Positions 32,572 to 41,007 of a stretch of DNA of 64,000 nucleotides are shown here, piece after piece. The first letter of the stretch is position 1, and each line of letters begins with the position of its first letter. The notes under the pieces are model-generated. The model worked only from the letters and a program-made list of their open reading frames with translations, searched no databases and was not told the DNA's origin. The translations under genes and the position numbers were made by a program. Source of the stretch: DLAJ01 sp964655525 (GTDB lineage Bacteria; Bacillota; Clostridia; Lachnospirales; Lachnospiraceae); assembly GCA_964655525.1 (NCBI GenBank), contig CAZZNE010000018.1:1-64000 (forward strand), in the 5' to 3' direction.

Positions 32572-33306
32572 TTATTGATCTTGTGGCTGCCTAAGCGTGT
32601 ATACCATGGGGGAACGATCCGTAAAGAAACCGCCTGAAACAGAACCGTTCTCTTCAGACAGGATCAGGTTTAAATCATTCCGCAGATAGTATTCCACCTT
32701 TGTGGTGACAGCTCCGCCGACATCAAACTGTCTGGTCAGAACGCCTTCTGCAAATTCATAGATGCCGCTGCCGTCATATTGAGCCTGTAACTCTTCCAGC
32801 GAAGGCAGCAGAGCCGGTCCGCAGGACATCAAATAGGAGACTGTGGACATTCCAAAAGTCTCGGTTATAAGCGCTTCAAGAGCCTCGTGATCCGTGGGTC
32901 CCGTATAGCCTGCCATGAGAAGTCTCTCGGTCAAAAGCGCTTGAAAAGCCTCGGCAAACGCTTCATAGGCAGCCTGATTGCAGGCATCATAGCTCTCCGG
33001 CAGAACATAGCAGCGGAACGTACCCTCAGAGCGGCCGGTCTGTTCCAAAGTCAGATTGATCCGGATGGTCAAATCCTGCATATAAGATTCCATGTCCTCC
33101 AGTGAAATGGAAACAGCCTCTATATCCTGCAGCCAGCTAAGCGCCGTGACGGCGGCCTGTTCTGTCATGTCCAGCTCTGCGACCCATTCCCCGGAGAGCT
33201 CCTCGTCCTCCGATACAAAAAAGTGCAAATAGACCAAAAAAGCAGTAGAAGCGCTTAAGGTCAGGATTAATAGGACAACTACGGCATTTTTTATGATTTT
33301 TTTCAT
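32572..33306 (-). CDS. Membrane-anchored protein of unknown function
   Basis: A 244-residue protein with one N-terminal membrane helix (about 8-30) and an extracellular, acidic, mostly helical domain. I see no known motif. GGGGGAG is five bases before ATG 33306. It is 23 bases upstream of the D,D-carboxypeptidase gene and so is probably made with it; a role in wall maturation is a guess from that position. Confidence 0.78.
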   Translation of the reverse strand: MKKIIKNAVVVLLILTLSASTAFLVYLHFFVSEDEELSGEWVAELDMTEQAAVTALSWLQDIEAVSISLEDMESYMQDLTIRINLTLEQTGRSEGTFRCYVLPESYDACNQAAYEAFAEAFQALLTERLLMAGYTGPTDHEALEALITETFGMSTVSYLMSCGPALLPSLEELQAQYDGSGIYEFAEGVLTRQFDVGGAVTTKVEYYLRNDLNLILSEENGSVSGGFFTDRSPMVYTLRQPQDQ

Positions 33307-33367
33307 AGAGCTCCCCCGTCTGCGATAGCGGGCGTCCCTTTCCGGGAAGACCGTTCTCAGTCCTTTT

Positions 33368-34306
33368 TTATCCTATCAGCAGATGCACGAAATATCCCGC
33401 GTAAGCAAGAAGCATGACCACGCCCGCCCATCTGCGAAGCTCTTTTTTTCTCGCCGTTGTCACCATCAGGAATACCGCTGCGGCAATACCGATAATACCG
33501 TCTAACAGGAATGCCCGCTGATACGGAACGACTGTGATGAGCGATGTCGTGCCGAGTACAAAGAGAATATTAAAAATATTGCTTCCGATAATATTGCCGA
33601 TCGCGATATCCGCATTGCCTTTGCGCGCTGCTGTCACGGAGGTGATCAGCTCGGGAAGCGATGTGCCGAACGCGACGATCGTCAAACCGATCAGGCGTTC
33701 CGTCATTCCCATTGCCGCTGCGATCGCCGAAGCGTTGTCAACCGTCAGCTGGCTTCCGATCACGATCGCCGCAAGACCGCCCACCGTCATGAGAAGAATG
33801 AGCCAGACACTCTTTTTCCCGCCGCTCTCTTCTTCTTCCTCACCGTTTCCTTTTTTTGCCTGCGCGATCAGATAGACAAAGAAGCACAGGAACACGCCCC
33901 AGAGAATCAGACCAGAGCTTAAGGTCAGCTGCTGCTCCAAATATCCCATTGCAGCAAGCAAAACGGAAATGCCGATCAGGAACGGCATCTCATAGCGGAC
34001 GGTATTTTTCTGAACCTTCAGCGGACGAATACATGACGTAAGTCCGAGGATCAGCAGAATATTCATGATATTGCTGCCAAGAACATTACCGACCGACAGA
34101 TCCGCGCTGCCCTTAATCCCTGCCACAATACTGATCGCCGCCTCCGGCGCGCTTGTTCCGAACGCCACGATCGTTAGGCCGATGACGATCTGCGGAATAT
34201 GAAAGCGCTCTGCAATCCCGACCGCGCCGTCCACGAAATAATCCGCGCCCTTGATCAAAAGAACAAATCCAACAAGCAGCAATACAACATTCCAAACCAA
34301 TTCCAT
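33368..34306 (-). CDS. CaCA family Na+/Ca2+-type antiporter under Mn2+ riboswitch control
   Basis: A 312-residue integral membrane antiporter of the YrbG-like CaCA family with two inverted halves, each bearing the alpha-repeat signature (IVAFGTSAPEAAISIVAGIKG and IVAFGTSLPELITSVTAARK, both followed by GNVLGSNI or GNIIGSNIFNI). GAGG precedes ATG 34306. The leader is a yybP-ykoY riboswitch, which senses Mn2+, so this protein most likely exports manganese (or Mn/Ca) rather than serving only calcium. That assignment is inference from the leader. Confidence 0.93.
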   Translation of the reverse strand: MELVWNVVLLLVGFVLLIKGADYFVDGAVGIAERFHIPQIVIGLTIVAFGTSAPEAAISIVAGIKGSADLSVGNVLGSNIMNILLILGLTSCIRPLKVQKNTVRYEMPFLIGISVLLAAMGYLEQQLTLSSGLILWGVFLCFFVYLIAQAKKGNGEEEEESGGKKSVWLILLMTVGGLAAIVIGSQLTVDNASAIAAAMGMTERLIGLTIVAFGTSLPELITSVTAARKGNADIAIGNIIGSNIFNILFVLGTTSLITVVPYQRAFLLDGIIGIAAAVFLMVTTARKKELRRWAGVVMLLAYAGYFVHLLIG

Positions 34307-34343
34307 TTGAACACCTCTTCCTCACCATCTTTTCATGCCGACT

Positions 34344-34389
34344 CAAAAAAAGACTTTTGCACACACTTATCAAGTCTGTGCAAAAGTCT
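34344..34389 (-). terminator. Expression-platform terminator of the yybP-ykoY riboswitch
   Basis: A 13-bp stem (AGACTTTTGCACA with its complement) followed on the minus strand by seven T. It is mutually exclusive with aptamer helix P1. Confidence 0.85.
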
Positions 34390-34472
34390 TGTTCCTAATC
34401 AGCTTAGGGGTATAGCCACGGGCTTTGCACCCGGGGTATGTTGACTATACGCTTGCAACTACTCCCTTTTGT
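34344..34472 (-). promoter_or_regulatory. yybP-ykoY (Mn2+) riboswitch with terminator platform
   Basis: On the minus strand the aptamer runs from about 34472 to 34386: AAAGGGAGTAG, GTCAACA, CCGGGTGCAAAGCCCG, CCTAAGC and AACAAGAC are the family's conserved pieces. P1 is CAAAAG with CTTTTG. The terminator (34351-34363 with 34377-34389, T run at 34344-34350) uses the same CTTTTG segment, so the folded aptamer prevents termination: an ON switch. It controls the CaCA antiporter gene. Confidence 0.85.
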
Positions 34473-34547
34473 CAAAAATAATGTACCATACCAGGGCGAA
34501 TCCGTCAATCGTTTTTTATATGACAGATACAAAAAGCCCGCCCCATG

Positions 34548-35603
34548 TCAGTATGCCGTCACTTTCGTCCAAAGATCCGCCAGATATTTTTTTAATTCCG
34601 TTTCCTGATACCCGAACACCTCGTCAGACGGATGCCCGAAACGCGGTTCATACGCGCTGATCCCTTCGTACACCGTCGCCCGCATCTCCTCAAACGCGCT
34701 CTCCACCGGTGAGGAATAGCCGACCGCCTCCGAATTCCTAAGCGCGTTCTCATCCTCCAGCATAAAGTTGATGAACTGGTGGGCGAGCTCCGTATCCGTG
34801 CAGTTTTTCGTGATCACCATGCAATCATACCAGATATTCGTTCCCTCCTCGGGCGTAAAATAATTCAGGTTTCTGTTTTCCGTGATCATGTATGCCGCGT
34901 CGCCGGAATAGACGACCGCCATCGCCTTATTGCCGGAGATCATATTGTCGATCACATCGTCGCCAACATAGACGGGCTCCATCGCATCACGCTGCGCCAC
35001 AAGCCAGTCATACGCCTCCTCAAGCTGCGCCGTATCCGTTGTATTCATGGAGTAACCGAGCGCTTTCAACGCAACCATAAAAGAATCACGCTCGGAATCA
35101 TACATATAAATCTCTCCCGCATAATCCGTGTTTCTTAACAAATTCCACCCCTGCGCCAAATCCGCCTCATCCACGATCGTCGTATCGTAAATAATGCCGA
35201 CCGTTCCCCAAAAATAGGGAACCGTATAGGTATGCTCCTCATCGTATGCCGCATTTTCCATGACCGAAGCCATTAGATTTCCGGCGTTTGAGAGCAGATC
35301 CCAATTGACCGGCTGCAGATAGTCCTCCCTGATCAACCGCTCGATCATATAGTCGGACGGAATGAGAATGTCGTATTCCTCTCCGCTCATCAGCTTTGTA
35401 TACATACTCTCATTGGAATCAAAAGTCTCATAAATGACTGTGCAATCATATTTTCTCTCAAATTCATTGATCAGACTTTTATCTATATATTCTCCGGCGT
35501 TATATACTTTCAGCACCCTTCCGCTGCTTCCGCAGCCGGATAATGCCGCTGCCAAAAGAACCGATACCAGCAGACACGCCGCCGCGCTTCTTATTTTTTT
35601 CAT
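34548..35603 (-). CDS. potD: Spermidine/putrescine-binding lipoprotein PotD
   Basis: A 351-residue solute-binding lipoprotein; the signal peptide ends LAAALSGCGSSG. Family features are LKVYNAGEYIDKSLINEFE, YDILIPSDYMIERL and VPYFWGTVGIIYD. It captures polyamines for the PotABC complex. AGGAGG precedes ATG 35603, which overlaps the potC stop by 4 bases. Last gene of the regulator-potA-potB-potC-potD operon. Confidence 0.93.
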   Translation of the reverse strand: MKKIRSAAACLLVSVLLAAALSGCGSSGRVLKVYNAGEYIDKSLINEFERKYDCTVIYETFDSNESMYTKLMSGEEYDILIPSDYMIERLIREDYLQPVNWDLLSNAGNLMASVMENAAYDEEHTYTVPYFWGTVGIIYDTTIVDEADLAQGWNLLRNTDYAGEIYMYDSERDSFMVALKALGYSMNTTDTAQLEEAYDWLVAQRDAMEPVYVGDDVIDNMISGNKAMAVVYSGDAAYMITENRNLNYFTPEEGTNIWYDCMVITKNCTDTELAHQFINFMLEDENALRNSEAVGYSSPVESAFEEMRATVYEGISAYEPRFGHPSDEVFGYQETELKKYLADLWTKVTAY

Positions 35604-36409
35604 CGTTCTTCCTCCTTTAATCTTCCGTTTTTCTTTTTATTCGCGAGCATCGGCACCACATTTCCGATCAGCAGCGCCACTAAGATCACAACGATCACAA
35701 TGGTCGAAAGCGCATTGATCGTCGGATTCGTTCGCTTCGTCATGTTATAAACAATGATCGAAATATTCTGCACGCCGTTTCCTGTTACAAAATAAGAAAT
35801 CACAAAGTCGTCAAACGACATCGTAAACGCAAGCAGCATACCCGCAAAAATGCCCGGCTTGATGCACGGCACAATGACCTTTGTGAGCGTCTGGAACGGA
35901 CTCGCCCCCAAATCCATCGCCGCATTGGCAAGGCTGTCGTCAAACTGGCGCACCTTCGGGTATACACTCGTGATCACATAGGGGGTGCAGAACAGCACAT
36001 GGGACACCAGCATTGTCATATAGCCCTTGTCAAACTTCATGGATGAAAAAAGAATCATCAGTCCGATCGCCGTGACAATATCGGGGTTCATGATCGGCAG
36101 GTTGTTGACATTAAGCAGCCACTCCTTTAATACCCTGCGCGTCTTCGACAAGCCGATCGCCGTCAGCGTGCCGAGTACTGTCGAAATAATGGTTGCCAGC
36201 GCCGCAATGCTGACTGAGACCGACACCGCGCCCATGATCTCGCTGTCTGCCAAAAGCTGCTCATACCAATGCAGGGAGAAGCCCTCAAATCTTGTCAATG
36301 ACCGCGATGAATTAAACGAAAACACCATCATGACAAGGATCGGTACATAAAAAAACAAAAAACAAAGCACAATGTATAGAATGGGAAAGCCCTTTTTTCT
36401 TTTTTTCAT
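35600..36409 (-). CDS. potC: Spermidine/putrescine ABC permease PotC
   Basis: A 269-residue inner-membrane permease with six hydrophobic segments and EAA loop ANAAMDLGASPFQTLTKVIV. Pairs with PotB. It overlaps potB and potD by 4 bases on each side, so translation is coupled. Confidence 0.93.
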   Translation of the reverse strand: MKKRKKGFPILYIVLCFLFFYVPILVMMVFSFNSSRSLTRFEGFSLHWYEQLLADSEIMGAVSVSVSIAALATIISTVLGTLTAIGLSKTRRVLKEWLLNVNNLPIMNPDIVTAIGLMILFSSMKFDKGYMTMLVSHVLFCTPYVITSVYPKVRQFDDSLANAAMDLGASPFQTLTKVIVPCIKPGIFAGMLLAFTMSFDDFVISYFVTGNGVQNISIIVYNMTKRTNPTINALSTIVIVVILVALLIGNVVPMLANKKKNGRLKEEER

Positions 36410-37233
36410 CGCTCTCCCCCTTCCGACGTATCAATCTTCTTTGTCGCCCATATCATGATCAAAATGGCGACTGCCAAAATCAACGAGATCGCGCTTCCGA
36501 AATTCCAGTCTCCCACTGAAATAAACTGTTTCTCGATCAGATTTCCGATCAGCACATACTGTCCTCCGCCAAGCAGCTTCGGAATGACAAAGGTGGAGAT
36601 AGACAGCAGGAACACCATCGTCAACCCGTTGATGACTCCCGGAATGGACAGCTTAAAGGTCACTTTCCAAAACGTCTGCCTTCTGTTTGCGCCAAGATCA
36701 TAGGAGGCCTCGATCAGCGATTTGTCCATTTTTGCCAGCGCTGTATGGATCGGGATCACCATAAACGGTAACATATCGCACACCATACCGAGGATGACCG
36801 CAAAATCCGTATACATGATCGACATCCGCCCGATACCGAGCCTGTTCAAAAAAGAATTGATCACTCCATTATCCGACAACAGGCTGATCCACGCATACGT
36901 GCGCAACAGCGTATTGATCCACATCGGGATTGTCACAAATAAAATGAGCGTCGTCTGCGTTCTCTCCCGAAAACCGGAAATGACGTAGGCAAGCGTATAG
37001 CCGAGCAATAGGCAGATCAACGTCGTGATAAGACCTATTTTTAAGGACCGCAGGAATACCTGACGGTAAATCGGGTCTGCGATCTTCTTAAAATTGTCCA
37101 GCGTAAACTGAATATTCAAAAGAGAATTACCGCCCGTCGTGACGGAATATAATACGATCAGCAAAAGCGGTATGATTATGAGCAAAAACGACCAAACCAG
37201 ATACGGTCTTACCAGACTCTTAAAATGTCTCAT
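36406..37233 (-). CDS. potB: Spermidine/putrescine ABC permease PotB
   Basis: A 275-residue inner-membrane permease with EAA loop LIEASYDLGANRRQTFWKVT. The start at 37233 (MRHFKSLVRPYLVW) is set by GGAGG six bases upstream, the ribosome binding site carried by the palindromic element between potA and potB. The frame is open for 50 more codons, but that part is potA 3' end and repeat sequence in another frame. Confidence 0.92.
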   Translation of the reverse strand: MRHFKSLVRPYLVWSFLLIIIPLLLIVLYSVTTGGNSLLNIQFTLDNFKKIADPIYRQVFLRSLKIGLITTLICLLLGYTLAYVISGFRERTQTTLILFVTIPMWINTLLRTYAWISLLSDNGVINSFLNRLGIGRMSIMYTDFAVILGMVCDMLPFMVIPIHTALAKMDKSLIEASYDLGANRRQTFWKVTFKLSIPGVINGLTMVFLLSISTFVIPKLLGGGQYVLIGNLIEKQFISVGDWNFGSAISLILAVAILIMIWATKKIDTSEGGER

Positions 37234-37235
37234 AC

Positions 37236-37312
37236 GAATCCTCCAAATTATCAACAGCCCGCAAGTTTGTGCGCAAGCACAAATCTTGCAAAGCGAACTT
37301 GTTCGCTTTTTA
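37236..37312 (-). repeat. Palindromic mosaic element joining the potA stop to the potB ribosome binding site
   Basis: Minus-strand order: TAA (potA stop) running straight into AAAGCGAAC/GTTCGCTTT, GCAAGA, TTTGTGC-TTGC-GCACAAA (perfect stem), CTTGCGGGCTGTTGATAAT and GGAGGATTC, which is the potB ribosome binding site. It fills the whole 76-base gap in the operon. Confidence 0.85.
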
Positions 37313-38362
37313 GTAATCCATCTTATACATGACATGAATGTCTTCTTTATCGAGCACCATGCCGACTTTTTTCCCGACTTCATGAATATCCGTCGTATGG
37401 ATTTTGTACTTGCGCTGCGCGGTTTTCACGATGAGCTCGTAATGCACGCCCTTGAACACGCTGCTGATGATCTCTCCCACAAGATTCGCCTGCTCCGGCG
37501 CGACGATCTCAATGTCCTCCGGCCGCAGCACAACCTCGATCTCCTCATTTTCCTTAAAGCCCTTATCCACGCATTCGAACTCATAGCCGTCAAATTTCAC
37601 AAGGCAGTCCCGAACCATATTGCCCTCGATAATGTTGGATTCTCCGATAAAATCCGCAACAAACCGGTTTTCAGGCTCATTATAAATATCCACAGGCGTT
37701 CCGATCTGCTGGATCTTACCGTCGTTCATCACGACGACCGTATCCGACATGGAAAGCGCCTCCTCCTGATCGTGCGTGACAAAAATAAAGGTAATGCCGA
37801 CCTCCTGCTGGATTTTTTTCAGTTCGCCCTGCATCTCCTTGCGCAGCTTCGCATCCAGCGCGCTTAACGGTTCGTCAAGCAAAAGCACCTTCGGCTCGTT
37901 CACAAGCGCCCGCGCGATGGCAACGCGCTGCTGCTGTCCGCCGGACAACAGCGTGACATCCCTTTTTTCAAAGCCGTCCAGCCCCACAAGCGAGAGCATT
38001 TTTTGAACCTTCTGATTGATGACGGATTTATCCACCTTTTTGATGTTTAAGCCGAACGCCACATTGTCATACACATTCAAAAAAGGAAACAGCGCATACT
38101 TCTGAAAAACCGTATTGATCTCGCGCTTATAGGGCGGCACCTTCGCGATGTCGATGCCGTTAAACAATAATTCTCCCTTGCTCGGCTCCTCAAACCCCGC
38201 AATGATGCGCAGGATCGTCGTCTTTCCGCAGCCGGACGGACCGAGCAGCGTCAGGAACTGATTCTCGTAAATATTTAAGTCAATGCCCCTTAAGACCTGC
38301 TGGTCGTCAAAATTCTTTGTGATTCCTTTCAGCTCGATGATGCAGTCTCCCATATCCGCCAT
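37310..38362 (-). CDS. potA: Spermidine/putrescine ABC transporter ATPase PotA
   Basis: A 350-residue ATPase with Walker A (GPSGCGKTT), signature LSGGQQQRVA, Walker B (VLLLDEPLSALD) and a C-terminal OB-type regulatory domain of the TOBE_2 kind. A second in-frame ATG three codons later is also possible. The gene follows the cupin regulator, separated by a 171-base palindromic element (38412-38582). The stop codon TAA begins the next element. Confidence 0.94.
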   Translation of the reverse strand: MADMGDCIIELKGITKNFDDQQVLRGIDLNIYENQFLTLLGPSGCGKTTILRIIAGFEEPSKGELLFNGIDIAKVPPYKREINTVFQKYALFPFLNVYDNVAFGLNIKKVDKSVINQKVQKMLSLVGLDGFEKRDVTLLSGGQQQRVAIARALVNEPKVLLLDEPLSALDAKLRKEMQGELKKIQQEVGITFIFVTHDQEEALSMSDTVVVMNDGKIQQIGTPVDIYNEPENRFVADFIGESNIIEGNMVRDCLVKFDGYEFECVDKGFKENEEIEVVLRPEDIEIVAPEQANLVGEIISSVFKGVHYELIVKTAQRKYKIHTTDIHEVGKKVGMVLDKEDIHVMYKMDY

Positions 38363-38411
38363 GTTTCTGCCCTATCCTTTCCTCAAACCCTAAACCGGTG
38401 CTAAACCTACC

Positions 38412-38582
38412 GTTCAGCCCGCGCCATTCGCAAAGGCGCTTCCAGCGCTTTCCCGCTGCCAAGAATCGCTATGCAATTCTTGGCAGCTAACTTTGCTCAT
38501 AATCTGGCGCTCATCTCATCGGCTGCAAGATACGCTCATTCATGCAAGCATGATGCGCGCATCTTACGGCCGATGGCTGAAC
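38412..38582 (-). repeat. GTTCAGCC/GGCTGAAC palindromic element before potA
   Basis: A 171-base block with terminal repeats GTTCAGCC/GGCTGAAC. Its ends (GTTCAGCCATCGG and GCGAATGGC) match the 44-base element before nrdG; the extra 127 bases hold more hairpins: GCTGCCAAGAAT/ATTCTTGGCAGC (38456-38488) and AAGAT-CGC...GCGCATCTT around CATGC/GCATG. It starts 8 bases after the regulator's TAG stop. Confidence 0.8.
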
Positions 38583-38589
38583 TGGTGCT

Positions 38590-39123
38590 CTAAAAGCTTG
38601 GCGGCGCGCTCACCCACAAAATCTGCGCGCCCTTCTTCGACTCTATGTAATGCTTATATTTCGGCACAAAATAGAAGGACTCCCCCTTCTGCGCCTTGTA
38701 TGCCTTTCCGTCGATCACAACCGAAATCTGACCGCTTAGGACATAGCCGAACTCCTCCCCCTCATGGGGATTGTCCGGATAAGTCGCGCCTCCCGCTTCC
38801 AAAGACAGCAGAATTGGTTCCATCATGTTTTTCTGCGCGTTCGGAATGATCCATTCTATCCGGTTGCCCAGCTCCTTATCTTCTTTTTCAAAATAATCCG
38901 TCTTATGAAACACGACCTGCTCATCCGCCGAATCGTTAAAAAATGTTTTTAAGTCCGTTCCGAGACATTGCAGAATGTCGATCAGCGTCGCAATGGAGGG
39001 CGAGGTTAAATCCCGCTCCACCTGTGAAATAAATCCCTTCGACAGCTCCGCCCTGTCCGCAAGCTCCTCCTGCGTCAGTCCCTTTAACATCCTCAGCTCT
39101 TTGATCTTATTCCCGATCTCCAC
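38590..39123 (-). CDS. XRE-cupin regulator of the polyamine operon (PuuR-like)
   Basis: A 177-residue regulator. Residues 5-60 are an XRE helix-turn-helix (KIKELRMLKGLTQEELADRA, LSKGFISQVERD), and residues 110-175 a cupin fold (HEGEEFGYVLSGQISVVIDG, YFVPKYKHYIES) that would bind the effector. It resembles PuuR-type regulators linked to polyamine uptake. The start is GTG 39123 behind AAGGGG. It leads the potABCD operon, and TAAAC-N5-GTTTA palindromes next to its promoter are likely its operators. Confidence 0.92.
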   Translation of the reverse strand: MEIGNKIKELRMLKGLTQEELADRAELSKGFISQVERDLTSPSIATLIDILQCLGTDLKTFFNDSADEQVVFHKTDYFEKEDKELGNRIEWIIPNAQKNMMEPILLSLEAGGATYPDNPHEGEEFGYVLSGQISVVIDGKAYKAQKGESFYFVPKYKHYIESKKGAQILWVSAPPSF

Positions 39124-39172
39124 AAAAACCCCTTTTCCGCGTGGAAGCCCTTTCCTTTCGCGCTATGTAATC

Positions 39173-39275
39173 TAAACCGAAAGTTCACCTATACTATCCT
39201 TTATAAATATAAACCAAAAGTTTAGAATTTCTAAACTCGCAAGGTCTAGTATACATCTTTGTCGCTGAATGTCAA
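39173..39275 (-). promoter_or_regulatory. Promoter and operators of the polyamine operon
   Basis: On the minus strand, TTGACA (39270-39275), 16 bp, TATACT (39248-39253). Past the start point lie GTTTAGAA-T-TTCTAAAC (39220-39236, perfect), TAAAC-CAAAA-GTTTA (39210-39224, perfect) and TAAAC-CGAAA-GTTCA (39173-39187, one mismatch). These repeated half-sites suit cooperative repression by the XRE-cupin protein encoded just downstream. Confidence 0.7.
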
Positions 39276-39323
39276 TAGTATTTTTTAATTTCTTGCTCAC
39301 AGGCTAGGGCCTAACCGGTCGTC

Positions 39324-40124
39324 CTAATTACCGGCGCTCTCGTACACCCGTGTCCCCCTGCGAAATACGCCATAGGCAATGCACCAAAATACGACCGCAA
39401 TCACACATTCCACGCCGATCACGCCTGCGGAGACGTCACTTTTTAGAAAAAAGCTTGCCGGCAGATATGCCACAAAGGCAAACGGGATCACCCATGTGAT
39501 CAGGAAACGGACTGCCTTCGCATAAATCTCCGTCGGATATTTGGCAAAATCCGACATCTGATATGCCACCTGCAAAAACGGTCCGCTGCATTTCACCCAA
39601 AATGCCAGCGAAGCAAAAAACAATTTGATGGAGGTATAGATCACGGCGCCCGCAATGAGCGACACGATAAACAGTACCACATGCAGACCGTCTACAATCA
39701 CAATGCCCTTTGCCAGAGAACTCACGACAAGGATCACCCCTGTCAGGATCTCCCCCAGAGCATCCGGCTGAAGCTTCTCCGCGATCACCTGAAAAAAGAC
39801 GTTCATCGGCCGCAGCATATATCGATCAAAATCTCCGTTGATCACCATCCGCCACCCAACCAGCCATATATTGTCCGTAAACAGATGGTCAATCCCCCTC
39901 GGAAGCTGCGCAAATCCGTAAATAAAGATCAGCTGCTCAAACGTCCATCCCTGCAGATTCGGAATCTGCTGAAAAACCAAATACAAAAATACAATTCCCA
40001 TGATCTGCATAAAGAAAAATCCAAACAGTCCCATCAAAAAATCAGCCTTCGACTGCATGATCGTTTTCAAAAACTGTGATGCCATGATTTTATAAAGACG
40101 CAGATACCGCCTACACTGATTCAT
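39324..40124 (-). CDS. ABC-2 type exporter permease
   Basis: A 266-residue integral membrane protein with six hydrophobic segments, of the ABC-2/DUF990-like group (RPMNVFFQVIAEKLQPDALGE is typical). It pairs with the permease encoded just upstream and the ATPase before that. GGGAGG precedes ATG 40124. Substrate unknown; relatives export drugs, viologens or lipids. Confidence 0.87.
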   Translation of the reverse strand: MNQCRRYLRLYKIMASQFLKTIMQSKADFLMGLFGFFFMQIMGIVFLYLVFQQIPNLQGWTFEQLIFIYGFAQLPRGIDHLFTDNIWLVGWRMVINGDFDRYMLRPMNVFFQVIAEKLQPDALGEILTGVILVVSSLAKGIVIVDGLHVVLFIVSLIAGAVIYTSIKLFFASLAFWVKCSGPFLQVAYQMSDFAKYPTEIYAKAVRFLITWVIPFAFVAYLPASFFLKSDVSAGVIGVECVIAVVFWCIAYGVFRRGTRVYESAGN

Positions 40125-40142
40125 ATAATGCCTCCCTTTTGC

Positions 40143-40173
40143 CGCTTGAAAAATCTCTGATTTTTCAAGCTAC
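40143..40173 (-). repeat. TTGAAAAATC hairpin between the two exporter permease genes
   Basis: TAGCTTGAAAAATC...GATTTTTCAAGC on the minus strand. It is the same hairpin as at 7.36, 8.07 and 11.26 kb, but with a C-G base pair where those have A-T, a compensating change. It lies 13 bases after the upstream permease's stop codon. Confidence 0.75.
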
Positions 40174-40186
40174 ATCCCTGCTCTTT

Positions 40187-41005
40187 TCATCCGCCCAGCA
40201 CGATAAGACGCTTTGTTACCCGCCTCCAGATCAGGCTTCCTGCCGCATAGAGAATCACGACCCATGCCGCCTGCCTGAGCAACATAAATGCAAGTGTTTC
40301 CCCCGTATATTTCCCGAGATAGATCATAACCGGAGTATAAACCATGGATGAGAACGGTAATAGATCAAATATTTTTTGTACTGCTCCCGGAAAAAAACTG
40401 ATCGGGATCAGTCTTCCGGTCAAAAAACTGAGCAGCGCTTCCTCCGCCATCCTCATTCCAAAAATATAAGTCGTAAAAAATGCAACCATTCCAAAGCAGA
40501 AATCAAACAAGACATAAATCAGAAAACTCATGATGCTGCTCATCAGATACAGCAAAACCCCTGTCACCGTCACCGGTCTTAAACCGAGAACCGTTACCTT
40601 GTAAATCTCCAGACCGATCCAGATGGCAACGCATGGCACGATAAAACGGTATACCATGGTTCCCGCCGCCCGAAAGACCAGACTCATACGATAATCGATC
40701 GGTTTGATCAGATGGAGAGCAACCGTTCCCTTTACCACGTCGTCACTCACATAGCTTGAGATCGAGATCATGACAATGGAGGAAGTCACATAGACCATAA
40801 ACACATAGACTACCATTTCCTGCCGGGTCAGTCCTCCCAGCGATACCTGATCCGAGCTTGCGTATATTGCCTCCCACAGATAGTAACTGATAAAGGAGCT
40901 GAACAGGCTGACCAGAATAAACAGGTAAAACGCGCCCTTGTACGCCATCTGACTTTTCAACTCATTCGATGCAAACGGAAGATAGATTTTCAACAGTTTT
41001 TTCAT
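40187..41005 (-). CDS. ABC-2 type exporter permease
   Basis: A 272-residue integral membrane protein with about six hydrophobic segments, of the same group as its downstream neighbour. ATG 41005 is seven bases after GGAGG; an in-frame GTG two codons earlier is too close to it. The ATPase gene stops within this ribosome binding region, so the two are tightly coupled. Confidence 0.87.
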   Translation of the reverse strand: MKKLLKIYLPFASNELKSQMAYKGAFYLFILVSLFSSFISYYLWEAIYASSDQVSLGGLTRQEMVVYVFMVYVTSSIVMISISSYVSDDVVKGTVALHLIKPIDYRMSLVFRAAGTMVYRFIVPCVAIWIGLEIYKVTVLGLRPVTVTGVLLYLMSSIMSFLIYVLFDFCFGMVAFFTTYIFGMRMAEEALLSFLTGRLIPISFFPGAVQKIFDLLPFSSMVYTPVMIYLGKYTGETLAFMLLRQAAWVVILYAAGSLIWRRVTKRLIVLGG

Positions 41006-41007
41006 CG

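Noticed and set aside
36406..37383. 50 extra N-terminal residues for PotB
   Set aside because: The codons cover the potA 3' end and palindromic element; GGAGG and the family start are at 37233.
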